Position numbers and translations under genes: made by a program. Positions 36,619-45,118 of a stretch of DNA of 64,000 bases are shown here, piece after piece (positions within the stretch are counted from its first letter, which is position 1; each line of letters begins with the position of its first letter). The stretch covers positions 186,001 to 250,000 of the forward strand of contig JACRHL010000005.1 of assembly GCA_016212085.1 (NCBI GenBank), written 5' to 3'. The stretch is from Nitrospirota bacterium. Lineage in GTDB: Bacteria > Nitrospirota > JACRHL01. Below the pieces are notes generated by a model, which was given only the letters and a program-made list of their open reading frames with translations, searched no databases and had not been told where the DNA came from.

Positions 36619-37908
36619 TCAGCCCTTGACCTGATAGATCGACTTGGTGCGGCTCTTCACGGACAGGAACGTGGAGATGAGGGTCACCACCGCCACCGGC
36701 AGGATCATGCGGTAGTCGTGGGTGAAGTCGAAGATGATGATGGTGGCGGTGATGGGGGCGTTGGCGATGGTGCCGAGCACGGCGCCCATGCCCACCACCG
36801 CGTAGGCGCCGGAGGAGCCGGTCATGCCCGGGAACAGGCTGTGCACCAGCGCGCCGTAGGCGCCGCCGGTCACCGCCCCCATGTACAGCGCCGGGCCGAA
36901 CAGGCCGCCAAACCCGCGCGAGCCCAGGGTGACGGCGGTGACGAAGGCCTTCACGAACACCAGCGCCAGCAGCATGTGCCAGGCGAAATCCTCGTTCAGC
37001 GTGTGCTCCACGGCCTCGGTGCCGGTGCCGTACACGTGCGGGAAGAACACCAGGAAGCCGCCCACGATGGCGCCGCCGATGATGGGCTTGCCCCACTCCG
37101 GCACCGGCAGCGCGTCGAACGCCTTGCGGGTGCCGCGCAGGATGTTGGTGAAAAGAATGCCGACGACGGCCACCAGCACCGCCAGCCCCGCGTAGGTGCC
37201 GAATTCCCAGAACGACACCCAGTGGTAGCTGGGCACGTGGATCACCTCGGGCCCGACGAAGGTGGTGGACACGATGGCGCCGGTGGCCGATGCCAGGAAG
37301 ATGGGGCTGGAGATGCGCAGGTGCATGTGCGACAGGATCACCTCCATGGCGAACGCCACGCCGCCGAACGGCGAGTTGAACACCGCCGCGATGGCCGCCG
37401 CCGCGCCGCTGCCGATCATGATCACCTTGATCTCGTCGCGCATCTTGTCGGGGATGCGGAACAGCCTGGTCATGGCCGCGCCGATCACCGCGCCGATCTC
37501 CACGCTGGGGCCCTCCTTGCCCAGCGCGCCGCCGGAGCCGAGGGTGATGCTGGCGCCGAACAGCTTGAGGAACGCCGCGCGCGGGCTCAACGGGTGGCGA
37601 TTCTTGGCGTGCAGGGTCTGGATCACCTCGCCCACCCCGTACATGCGGATGGACTTGGGGATGAACGGGAACAGCACGGCCACCAGGCAGCCCCCCGCCA
37701 CCGGCAGCAGGAACACCTGCCACCACGCCATGGCCTGGGTGAGGTAAATGGGATCGCCCTCGCCCAGCATGAGCGCCTGCACGTAGTTGATCATCCACAC
37801 GAACAGCACCACGGAAAAGCCCGTGGCGAGGCCCACCAGCATGGCCATGAAGGAGACCAGGATGTCCTGGTCCTCCTTGAGTATGCGCAGGTAGTTGATG
37901 ATCGGCAT
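36619..37908 (-). CDS. ClC-family chloride channel/transporter
   Basis: This 429-residue polytopic protein carries the ClC selectivity-filter motifs: LGSGGALGKEGPSVEIG with the gating glutamate, and SRGFGGLFGPALYMG (GxFxP). It has no C-terminal CBS domains, the compact bacterial form. It could be a proton-coupled antiporter or a channel; the internal proton glutamate was not assigned. It is transcribed alone, towards cmk. Confidence 0.92.
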   Translation of the reverse strand: MPIINYLRILKEDQDILVSFMAMLVGLATGFSVVLFVWMINYVQALMLGEGDPIYLTQAMAWWQVFLLPVAGGCLVAVLFPFIPKSIRMYGVGEVIQTLHAKNRHPLSPRAAFLKLFGASITLGSGGALGKEGPSVEIGAVIGAAMTRLFRIPDKMRDEIKVIMIGSGAAAAIAAVFNSPFGGVAFAMEVILSHMHLRISSPIFLASATGAIVSTTFVGPEVIHVPSYHWVSFWEFGTYAGLAVLVAVVGILFTNILRGTRKAFDALPVPEWGKPIIGGAIVGGFLVFFPHVYGTGTEAVEHTLNEDFAWHMLLALVFVKAFVTAVTLGSRGFGGLFGPALYMGAVTGGAYGALVHSLFPGMTGSSGAYAVVGMGAVLGTIANAPITATIIIFDFTHDYRMILPVAVVTLISTFLSVKSRTKSIYQVKG

Positions 37909-38164
37909 GGGGCCGGGATCGCGTCACAAGGATTGAGGAGTGGGTGCCGATCCTAGCAACCGCTCCCGGATGCGTCAATGCACTGGCCCGTCAAACTGCT
38001 GACGATTTGTCTGGAAGCGGGACGGCGCGTGAGGGGTTAAACCCTTTTTTAACAATTGGTTGGCGCGGCATGGCAACGGCTGGTACGGAACTGGCATTGG
38101 CGGTCATGACGATTGGCGGCGGGGTGATTGGGTTCCCTGCCCCCGGCATGACAAGGAGTGGACG

Positions 38165-38344
38165 ATGGTGGATGAGAGGCCCTTTCTGGGGGTGCTGTTC
38201 CGCTGTTGCGGCGTATATTCCAGGATCTACCGGACCCAGGATGAAACCGCCTACGCCGGGCGTTGCCCGCGCTGCGCGCGCCCGGTGCGGGTGGTGATCG
38301 ACGCGCGCAGCGGCGTGGACGTGCGTTTTCTGGAGGTGTATTAG
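38165..38344 (+). CDS. Small cysteine-rich (zinc-ribbon-like) protein, 59 residues
   Basis: ATG at 38165 has an optimal AAGGAG 6 nt upstream, which decides the start although the frame stays open further up. The sequence has paired cysteines in FRCCGVYSRIY and in GRCPRCARPVRVVID, and ends VDVRFLEVY. The spacing suggests one four-cysteine metal site. I know of no function. It is convergent with the ExbD gene, whose stop is 9 bp away. The upstream gap 37909-38164 holds no other gene. Confidence 0.7.
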   Translation: MVDERPFLGVLFRCCGVYSRIYRTQDETAYAGRCPRCARPVRVVIDARSGVDVRFLEVY

Positions 38345-38353
38345 GCCCCCGTC

Positions 38354-38860
38354 CTACCGGGCGGCCTCCTCACGCTGCTGCACCGCCAGCGACACGTCGC
38401 CGAAATGCTGCGACGCGCAGGTGACCATCACCCGCCTGAGCACGCTGAACGGCACCTTCCGGTCGCCCATGATGGTCACGCTGCCTTTGAAGCGTTCCCC
38501 CTCCCGGGCGCCCGCCGCCGCCTGCCGCACATAGCCTTGCAAGGCCTCCGCCAGCTCGGGGATGACGTCGTCGCCGGCCGCCGCCTGGGACAGGGAGGCC
38601 ACCGGGCGCCCCTCCACCAGGATGCGGTCGCGCTCGATGGCCACCACCAGGTGGCGCTTGGCGGGCGCCTGCGCCGCCGAGAAGGGGAGTTGCAGGTTCT
38701 CGAACACCGGCAGCGCCTCCTCCGGGTCGCCCGCCTGCACCAGCAGGAACAGCAGCAGGATGGTGAAGATGTCGAGCAGCGATACCAGGTTGATGCTGGC
38801 GATGGGGGTGCGTGCGCGGGTGCGGGCCTCCATGCGCCGGAGCTGGCGCGCGCCCCTCAC
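38354..38860 (-). CDS. ExbD/TolR-like protein A (with membrane aspartate)
   Basis: The 168-residue protein has one N-terminal membrane helix, NLVSLLDIFTILLLFLLVQ, with the conserved aspartate (Asp30) that senses the proton gradient, and then a periplasmic domain. The start is GTG at 38860, overlapping the preceding exbD-like stop. It is last in the operon TPR-exbB-exbD-exbD. With the ExbB-like protein it should form a proton-driven motor. Confidence 0.85.
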   Translation of the reverse strand: MRGARQLRRMEARTRARTPIASINLVSLLDIFTILLLFLLVQAGDPEEALPVFENLQLPFSAAQAPAKRHLVVAIERDRILVEGRPVASLSQAAAGDDVIPELAEALQGYVRQAAAGAREGERFKGSVTIMGDRKVPFSVLRRVMVTCASQHFGDVSLAVQQREEAAR

Positions 38861-39351
38861 GGCCCGACCTCCCCGAGGCGGATGTCCGGGAACAGCAGGG
38901 TGCCGGCGGCGCGGTCGCCGTCCGCGTCCATCACCGCCACCAGGTCCTCGTAGGGGGTGTCCGGCCGCGACAGGATGTCGATGGCGGCATGTTCCGGGTG
39001 GGCTTGCTTGATCCCGGCCAGGCGGGCGTGGACCGCCGCCGTGTCGTAACCGCCCTGGGCGGTGCGCGGCACGGGGGGCAGGGTGTCCCGTCCGGCGACG
39101 ATCACCACGCCGTTCCGCTCCAGCCGCACCACCAGCCGGAACGGCGGCGTGTCCGGCGGCGGCGCCATCTGCTCGCCCGCGGGCGCGGGGGTGGGCACGT
39201 CGATGGTGAGCGCCGACACGCGGGAGAACACCGCCGTGGTGAGCAGGAACGGCACCAGCACCACCAGCAGGGTCATGAACGAGGTGATGTTGAGATCCAC
39301 CTCGCGCTCGATGTGGTGGTGGCGGCGGTGGCCGCGGCGGCGGGGCTTCAC
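38857..39351 (-). CDS. ExbD/TolR-like protein B lacking the membrane aspartate
   Basis: This 164-residue protein has a His/Arg-rich N-terminus (RRRGHRRHHH) and the helix NITSFMTLLVVLVPFLLTT. At the place where ExbD/TolR have Asp, this one has threonine (Thr27). A proline-rich linker and the periplasmic ExbD-like domain (FRLVVRLERNGVVIVAG) follow. GTG at 39351 overlaps the exbB stop. It may pair with protein A in a mixed dimer so that only one aspartate is used. Confidence 0.82.
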   Translation of the reverse strand: MKPRRRGHRRHHHIEREVDLNITSFMTLLVVLVPFLLTTAVFSRVSALTIDVPTPAPAGEQMAPPPDTPPFRLVVRLERNGVVIVAGRDTLPPVPRTAQGGYDTAAVHARLAGIKQAHPEHAAIDILSRPDTPYEDLVAVMDADGDRAAGTLLFPDIRLGEVGP

Positions 39352-39986
39352 GGGGTGCCCCGCCGATCCAGGGACGAGATCAGGTTGATGAGCTTGAAGG
39401 CGAACTGGTCGAGGGTGTCGATCAGCGAGTTGGTGCGCGCGTGCAGGGCGGAGTAGAGCAGCATCAGCGGGATGGCGACGATGAGGCCGAAGGCGGTGGT
39501 GTTCATGGCCAGCGAGATGCCCTTGGACAGCAGCGCCGCCTTTTGCGACGGATCGGCCACCGCCACCGAGGTGAACGCCTCGATGAGGCCCATGATGGTG
39601 CCCAGCAGGCCGAGCAGGGTGGCCACGTTGGCGAGGGTGGGCAGGTAGTGGAGGCGGCTCTCCAGGCGCGGCATGATGGCCATCATCTTCTCCTCCACCG
39701 CGTTCTCGATGTCCTCCCGGTCCTTGGCGCTGGCCAGGGCATCCACGCCCGCGTGCAGCACCTGGTGCAGGGGGGTGCACCCCCGTTCGCAGGCCGCCGC
39801 CGCCTCGGTCACCCGGCCCTGCCGCAGGTGATCGCCCACCTCGTCCCAGAGGGCTGGGCCGTTCACCCGGGAACCGGCGATGACCAGCCAGCGTTCGATG
39901 ATGATGGCGGCCCCCAGCGCCAGCACGAACAGGATGAAATACATGAACACGCCGCCGGACTGGAAAAACGACAGGAACGAAGCCAT
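39348..39986 (-). CDS. MotA/TolQ/ExbB proton-channel protein
   Basis: The 212-residue protein has three membrane helices: an N-terminal helix (YFILFVLALGAAIIIERWL), and two in the C-terminal half, around TLANVATLLGLLGTIMGLI and NTTAFGLIVAIPLMLLYSAL, which is the family signature region. It should form the pentameric ring around the ExbD dimer. No TonB or Pal partner is adjacent; instead a TPR lipoprotein gene starts the operon. Confidence 0.9.
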   Translation of the reverse strand: MASFLSFFQSGGVFMYFILFVLALGAAIIIERWLVIAGSRVNGPALWDEVGDHLRQGRVTEAAAACERGCTPLHQVLHAGVDALASAKDREDIENAVEEKMMAIMPRLESRLHYLPTLANVATLLGLLGTIMGLIEAFTSVAVADPSQKAALLSKGISLAMNTTAFGLIVAIPLMLLYSALHARTNSLIDTLDQFAFKLINLISSLDRRGTP

Positions 39987-40000
39987 CGGGAAACGGGTCC

Positions 40001-40609
40001 TTACTGAGTTGCCTGGCGCTGCTCGATCGCGGTGATCCAGGCCTGCACGCGGGTGGCCTCGGCGCCGCCCTTGGCCAGGTAGTCGCGGTAGGCGTCGAGC
40101 GCGTCTTCCGGCTGATTGAGGTAGATTTCGTACAGGATGCCCAGGTTGTAGGGGACATCCGGGTTGTTGGGCGCAAGCTGGCCCGCCGCCATGTAGCTGA
40201 GGCGGGCATCCTGGAGGCGGCCCAGCTTGGTATAGGCCCGCCCCAGGTTGAAACGGGTCTGGTACTGCCTGGGGTCGATGGACTTGGCTTCCTCGAGGGC
40301 GGCCACGGCCTTTTCGTAGCGGCCGTCCCCGATCAACGCGGCGCCCAGGTTGGCAAGGGCCTTGGCGCGGTTGGGCGGGTCGCCCGTGAGGGCGTCGGCG
40401 GCGCGGGAAAAGCCCTCGGCGGCCTGCTCGTAGTCGCCGGATGCATGGGCCTGCACCGCCGCCTGCATCTGCTCGGTGGGGTCCAGGACCGCCAGCCTGT
40501 CCACCTCCGGCCCGCCCGCCGTCGACGCGCAGCCTCCGGCCATCAGTGCCAGCCCGAGCAGCATGCCGCGCGCCGCGCGCGTTCTTCGCCAGCCGTTGTG
40601 TCGCGCCAT
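40001..40609 (-). CDS. TPR-repeat lipoprotein
   Basis: The 202-residue protein has a lipobox (LMAGGC) after an Arg-rich N-region. Several tetratricopeptide repeats follow, for example RAKALANLGAALIGDGRYEKAV, read as two parts, and TRFNLGRAYTKLGRLQDA. It is probably an outer- or inner-membrane-attached scaffold for the ExbB/ExbD complex 14 nt downstream. It is divergent from the exopolysaccharide locus. Confidence 0.82.
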   Translation of the reverse strand: MARHNGWRRTRAARGMLLGLALMAGGCASTAGGPEVDRLAVLDPTEQMQAAVQAHASGDYEQAAEGFSRAADALTGDPPNRAKALANLGAALIGDGRYEKAVAALEEAKSIDPRQYQTRFNLGRAYTKLGRLQDARLSYMAAGQLAPNNPDVPYNLGILYEIYLNQPEDALDAYRDYLAKGGAEATRVQAWITAIEQRQATQ

Positions 40610-40933
40610 GCAGCCGTTCAACCCCAGGAAAAAAACCTCCGCCGATTGTAGACCAGTGCCGGCAGGCCAGCAAGGGCGGCCCCGCAGGCCGTGCGGCGGG
40701 GTGCTACAATGAGCCGACGTCTGCTTGGAGAGGGGATGCTCCAATACAATTGAGCGCGGCTGGAGGCGGTGGCGATCCGGCGCCGCGTTTCCCGCTTGGG
40801 TTGGTGGGTCGGCCCGCCGATAAGGCGGGGTATGGAACGTCCGGGCGCCGTCCGGACGAAGGGGGTAGCGCGGTGGTGCGCCACGGCTCAAGTCCGCCGT
40901 GGCAACAGCCGAAACTGAACTCAAGGGAATGAG
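40610..40933 (+). promoter_or_regulatory. Divergent gap with a highly structured exopolysaccharide leader
   Basis: This 324-bp gap holds no gene. Three perfect hairpins follow one another on the plus strand: 40813-40818/40824-40829 (CCCGCC/GGCGGG, loop GATAA), 40838-40844/40852-40858 (CGTCCGG/CCGGACG), and 40880-40887/40896-40903 (GCCACGGC/GCCGTGGC). TACAAT at 40705-40710 or 40745-40750 could be a -10. An RNA regulator, or a terminator that is read through, is possible; no known riboswitch class is recognised. Confidence 0.5.
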
Positions 40934-41581
40934 ATGATCAGTTCTGCTTCGATTCGCTTTTTGGGGGCGGCCGCCCTCGTGCCGGCGCTGGTGCTGATCC
41001 TGTCCGGTTGCGGCGGGTACCAGATCAGCTCCGATACCCGGGCCTACGTGGATTCACTGGGCGGCCCCGGCGAAACCGGCAACCTCCTCACCCAGTATCT
41101 GGTGGGGCCGGAGGACGTGCTCGAGGTCAAGGTGTGGGGCGACGAGGCCCTTTCCAAGCGCGTCGCGGTGCGCCCGGACGGCAAGGTCACCCTGCCCCTG
41201 GTGGGCGACGTGGTCGCCGCCGGCCGCAGCTCCGTGGAGATCGCCGCCGATTTCGCGCAGTTGCTCAAGGAGTACAAATCGGCCCCGCAGGTCGAGGTGA
41301 ACATCGCCGAGATCAACAGCTATCGAATCTATCTTCTGGGCGAGGTCAATCAGCCGGGCATGATCCAGGTGCGCAACTTCACCACGCTGTTGCAGGGCAT
41401 CGCGTTGGCGGGGGGGCCCACCCGCTTCGCATCCAACGAGATCCTGCTCATGCGCCAGGATCGCGAGTCGGGCCATGAGCGCGTGCTGCAATTGGATTAC
41501 CGGCTGCTGTCATCGGACCGCGCGGAGCACCGCGCGTACAACCTGGTGTTGTGGCCGGGAGACACGATCATCATCAAATGA
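40934..41581 (+). CDS. Wza-like polysaccharide export lipoprotein (XrtA-associated type)
   Basis: This 215-residue protein has a lipobox (LILSGCGG) and a polysaccharide-export domain (YLVGPEDVLEVKVWGDEAL, RPDGKVTLPLVGDV), then one SLBB-type domain (YRIYLLGEVNQPGMIQV). It is shorter than Wza and lacks the C-terminal barrel helix, so it should need the beta-barrel partner encoded next. It opens the exopolysaccharide operon; its stop overlaps the next ATG. Confidence 0.9.
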   Translation: MISSASIRFLGAAALVPALVLILSGCGGYQISSDTRAYVDSLGGPGETGNLLTQYLVGPEDVLEVKVWGDEALSKRVAVRPDGKVTLPLVGDVVAAGRSSVEIAADFAQLLKEYKSAPQVEVNIAEINSYRIYLLGEVNQPGMIQVRNFTTLLQGIALAGGPTRFASNEILLMRQDRESGHERVLQLDYRLLSSDRAEHRAYNLVLWPGDTIIIK

Positions 41582-42795
41582 TCCGTCTCGGGACACTGGC
41601 CACCTGGGCGGGGCTGCTCCTGCTGCTGTGGGTGGACAACGCGCACGCCCTGAAGGCGGGATTGACCAGCGAGGCGAGCGGCCGGGTCGCCTATCTCAAC
41701 CTGACCAGCTCGGACCCCGCCGCGACCGAGCTGGAGGACGTGCAGACCACCGAGGGCATCGCCGCCCAACTGGATCTGGACAATGCCTACCTTCACCTGG
41801 ACATGCGTTACCAGGTGATCGCCGGGCAACTGGCCCATAACGCGGAGTTGAACTACCTCGAGCACAGCGTGGTGTTCAACCTGAACCTGGATCGGTGGCT
41901 GGAGCAGCATTCGGAGGCTGGCAAGGTGGATATCACATTGGCGGTCGACACATCCCCCTCGCTGCCGCCGCTGGAGGACACCGGCGGCACATCCGCGGCG
42001 TTGCCCCTGGGGGGGGACCCGGCGGCGATGGAGGCGCAAAACCTGCTCGGCCAGTCGCGGCCGCCGTCGGACATGCTCAACCTGCGCGAGGACCGCTCCG
42101 GCTATGGGCTGCGCTACGGTATCACCTACAGCGACACGGCGGGGCCCGTGGGCCGTTACCACGCCGGCTGGCTGGTGCGCGACAGCCGTTACAAGGGTGG
42201 CGTGGTGCCCAACCAGTCGTCACTGAACGTCAACGGCGGCTACATGCACCGCCTGCTCAGGGGCGAGGCCGGCTTCACCGTCATCCACAACCGCCTGTTG
42301 CGCGGGGGCACCTCGCAGCAGCGGACCTACTCCCTGTCCGGGGTGTACAACCGTCCCGGCTACCGCTATTCGTGGGGAACCACCCTTGGCACCACCTACC
42401 TGGTGGACGGCAGGGACTACGTGGCCAGGGCGTCCGCGCACGCCAGCCGCCGCGCCCACCAGATACGGGTGTCCGGTTCCGCCGATACGGACGTGGCGGT
42501 GGTGGACGTGGGCCGCACGGCGCTGCGCCGCCGCCACCAGATGACGTTCAAGGTGGAGCCGGTGACCTATGCCACCGGCGCCGTCTGGCTTACGGCCAGC
42601 GGCAGCGTGGCCGAGGCGGCGAAGCGCGCCGAGGCGGGCATCAACCGGCTGATGTTTTTGGGCGACAAGTCGGGGCTTTACGCCGATATTGGATATAAGT
42701 GGTCGGGCATCTGGTGGGACGACGTGGCCACCGGGCTTGCCTACCGAAGCACATCCAACACGGTTGGATTCAACATTATTTGGCGGTTCCTGTAA
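41578..42795 (+). CDS. Outer-membrane beta-barrel protein of the exopolysaccharide system
   Basis: The 405-residue protein has a signal peptide ending DNAHALK and a long series of amphipathic beta strands (for example YGLRYGITYSDTA, RYSWGTTLGTTYLVDG). It resembles the outer-membrane protein found in exosortase-A-associated polysaccharide loci and probably completes the export pore with the Wza-like lipoprotein. It ends IIWRFL, with an aromatic penultimate residue. ATG 41578 overlaps the previous stop; the stop overlaps the next start (TAATG). Confidence 0.78.
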   Translation: MIRLGTLATWAGLLLLLWVDNAHALKAGLTSEASGRVAYLNLTSSDPAATELEDVQTTEGIAAQLDLDNAYLHLDMRYQVIAGQLAHNAELNYLEHSVVFNLNLDRWLEQHSEAGKVDITLAVDTSPSLPPLEDTGGTSAALPLGGDPAAMEAQNLLGQSRPPSDMLNLREDRSGYGLRYGITYSDTAGPVGRYHAGWLVRDSRYKGGVVPNQSSLNVNGGYMHRLLRGEAGFTVIHNRLLRGGTSQQRTYSLSGVYNRPGYRYSWGTTLGTTYLVDGRDYVARASAHASRRAHQIRVSGSADTDVAVVDVGRTALRRRHQMTFKVEPVTYATGAVWLTASGSVAEAAKRAEAGINRLMFLGDKSGLYADIGYKWSGIWWDDVATGLAYRSTSNTVGFNIIWRFL

Positions 42796-44363
42796 TGGCG
42801 AACGGATCACACATTCCCGCGGACCGCTCCGCCGGCGACCAGCTGGCGGAGCTCAAGCGCCACCTCAAGACGGTCTGGCGCGGCAAGTACTGGATCCTGG
42901 GCATCTGGGCGGCGGTGACCGTGATCACCACCGTGGTGGCCTACCTGCTTCCCAACGTCTACCGGTCGTCCACCATGATCCTGGTCGAGCGGCAGAAGGT
43001 TCCGGAGGCCTACGTGAAGGCCACCGTGTCCGACGACATGCAGGAACTGCTCAAGACCATCACCCAGCAGATCCTGAGCCGCAGCCAGATCCAGCAGGTG
43101 ATCGACGAGTACGGCCTGGCCAACGAGCCCAGCACCCTGGAACTGGTGATGGAGCGGCTGCGCATCGCCAACCTGCCCGCGGTGCGGAACCTGACGGCGC
43201 GCTACCAGCATTGGAGCAACCCGGAGGGCGGGCGTTCCGGCGCCGCCCTGGTGAACGACTTCAAGGACCGGGTCAAGATCCGCGTGGTGGGCCGGCAGGC
43301 GTTCTCGGTGGCCTATGACGGCTACGACCCGCTGACCGTCATGCGCGTGACCAACGCCATGGCCGGCATGTTCATCTCCGAGAACCTGCGCATCCGCGAA
43401 AGCCGGGCCGAGGGCACCACCCAGTTCCTGGGCACCCAGCTTGCCGAGTCGCGCCGCGAGCTGGAGGACATGGAGGCCACGGTGCAGGCCTTCAAGACCG
43501 AGAACATGGGCGCCCTGCCCGGCCAGCTCGACGCCAACCTGCGCGCCCTCGACCGGTTGCAGATGGAGTTGCAGCACCAGGACGAGACCCAGGCCAGCCT
43601 GGCGCAGCAGAAGAGCTTCACCCAGCGCCAGCTCATCGCCGCCGAGCGCCAGCTCGCCGAGATGAGCGAGGACGCCCGCGCCGCGCTACAGCAGGAAGAC
43701 CCGCTCACCCAGCAACTGGCGGTGCTGGAGGCGCGCCTGACCCGGCTGCGCACCCAGTACACGGACAAGTTCCCCGAGGTGGCCTCGCTGGCCGCCCAGG
43801 TGGAGGAGATCAAGGCCAAGCTCAAGTCCAGGTCCGACGGAACCGACGGCGAGGCGGCCACCATGGTGCCGCAGCTGCCGATGATGGTGGATCTGCGTGA
43901 CCAGGTGTCGCAGATCGAGCGCGACAGCGCGGCCCTGGAGGCCAAGCGCGCGCGCCTGGTGGCCGATTTCGAGGAGTACCAGCGCCGCGTGGAGGCGACG
44001 CCGCAGGTGGAGCAGGAGTTGCAGAAGTTGCAGCGCGACTACTCCATCATGCAGCAGAACTACCAGGCGCTGTTGCAGAAGCAGATGAACGCGCGCCTCG
44101 CCGAAAGCCTGGAGCGCCGCCAGAAGGGCGAGCAGTTCCGGGTGATCGATCCGGCCAACCTGCCGGTGGTGCCCGTCAGCCCGCGCCGCGATGTGATCGT
44201 GCTGCTCGGCTTCCTGGTAGGGTTGGGGCTGGGCGTGTCGGCCGTCATCGGCTGGGACCTGCTGCGGCCGCGCTTCTACACCAACGACGACGTCGCGGCG
44301 GTGCTAGGCTTGCCCGTATTGGCGGTGATTCCCCACGTGAAAGAGCTGCAACATGGATCGTAA
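42795..44363 (+). CDS. Wzz/chain-length determinant (polysaccharide co-polymerase)
   Basis: The 522-residue inner-membrane protein has an N-terminal membrane helix after GKYWILGIW, the Wzz domain (VYRSSTMILVERQKVPE), and a long coiled-coil periplasmic part (about 200-430, rich in Gln/Glu/Leu). The second helix near the C-terminus (VIVLLGFLVGLGLGVSAVI) is preceded by a proline-rich segment. There is no fused kinase; the separate BY-kinase gene overlaps its 3' end by 11 bp. Confidence 0.9.
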   Translation: MANGSHIPADRSAGDQLAELKRHLKTVWRGKYWILGIWAAVTVITTVVAYLLPNVYRSSTMILVERQKVPEAYVKATVSDDMQELLKTITQQILSRSQIQQVIDEYGLANEPSTLELVMERLRIANLPAVRNLTARYQHWSNPEGGRSGAALVNDFKDRVKIRVVGRQAFSVAYDGYDPLTVMRVTNAMAGMFISENLRIRESRAEGTTQFLGTQLAESRRELEDMEATVQAFKTENMGALPGQLDANLRALDRLQMELQHQDETQASLAQQKSFTQRQLIAAERQLAEMSEDARAALQQEDPLTQQLAVLEARLTRLRTQYTDKFPEVASLAAQVEEIKAKLKSRSDGTDGEAATMVPQLPMMVDLRDQVSQIERDSAALEAKRARLVADFEEYQRRVEATPQVEQELQKLQRDYSIMQQNYQALLQKQMNARLAESLERRQKGEQFRVIDPANLPVVPVSPRRDVIVLLGFLVGLGLGVSAVIGWDLLRPRFYTNDDVAAVLGLPVLAVIPHVKELQHGS

Positions 44364-45066
44364 CCTCATCATTCACCCCAAGGTCCAGCAGGCCTGGGAC
44401 GAGGACAAGGTCACCCTGGAGCGCTGGCAGGTGCCGCGCTACTCCGCCGCCGAGGAGCAGTTCCGCGTGCTCGCGACGCGGCTGCGCACCATGCTCGGCC
44501 AGCCGGGGGCCCCCGGCCGCGTGGTGGCGCTCACCAGCGCCCTGCCCGGCGAGGGCAAGACCCTGAACTGCGTCAACCTGGCCACGGTGCTGGCGCGGGA
44601 TTTCGAATACCGCGCGCTGCTGCTCGAGGCGGACCTGAAACGGCCCGCCATCGGCCGTGGCAACCGGCACATCCCGGGGCTGATCGAGTATGTTTCCGGC
44701 GAGGTGCCCTTGAAGGGGGTCATCCGCGGCACCGCCATCGAGGGCCTGAGCGTGCTCACCGCCGGGCGCGCGGAAAACCCGCTGTCCACCCAGGTGCTGG
44801 GTTCGGCGCTGTTGCAGCGCACCATGCTGCGCCTGCGCGAGAGCTTCGATTTCGTGGTGGTGGATTGTCCGCCCATGCTGGCGGCCTCGGACCTGGGGCT
44901 GGTTGCGGAATGGACCGATCACTTCCTGCTGGTGGTGAAGGCGGGCACCACCGACCGGTCGGTGGTGAAGTCGTCCATGGAATGTCTGCCCAAGGGCAAG
45001 TTTCTCGGCGCCGTGCTGTCCGACACCCGGGAGCAGGACGACAGGTACCGCTACGGCACGTACTGA
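44353..45066 (+). CDS. BY-kinase (CpsD/Wzc-C-like tyrosine kinase) of the polysaccharide system
   Basis: The 237-residue ATPase has Walker A SALPGEGKTL, Walker A' LLLEADLKRP and Walker B FVVVDCPPM. A short C-terminal tyrosine cluster (RYRYGTY) is the likely autophosphorylation site. It regulates chain length and export together with the preceding Wzz-like protein. Confidence 0.88.
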   Translation: MDRNLIIHPKVQQAWDEDKVTLERWQVPRYSAAEEQFRVLATRLRTMLGQPGAPGRVVALTSALPGEGKTLNCVNLATVLARDFEYRALLLEADLKRPAIGRGNRHIPGLIEYVSGEVPLKGVIRGTAIEGLSVLTAGRAENPLSTQVLGSALLQRTMLRLRESFDFVVVDCPPMLAASDLGLVAEWTDHFLLVVKAGTTDRSVVKSSMECLPKGKFLGAVLSDTREQDDRYRYGTY

Positions 45067-45118
45067 CCCCGGCCCGGGAGGGCGCCCGGCGGCGGCTCGC
45101 TAAGGTTTCTGTTTCTCC

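Noticed and set aside
38030-38060. GGGTTAAACCC followed by a T-run as a terminator near the ClC start
   Set aside because: The potential stem leaves no room for a loop, and the site lies upstream of both divergent genes, where a terminator is not expected.
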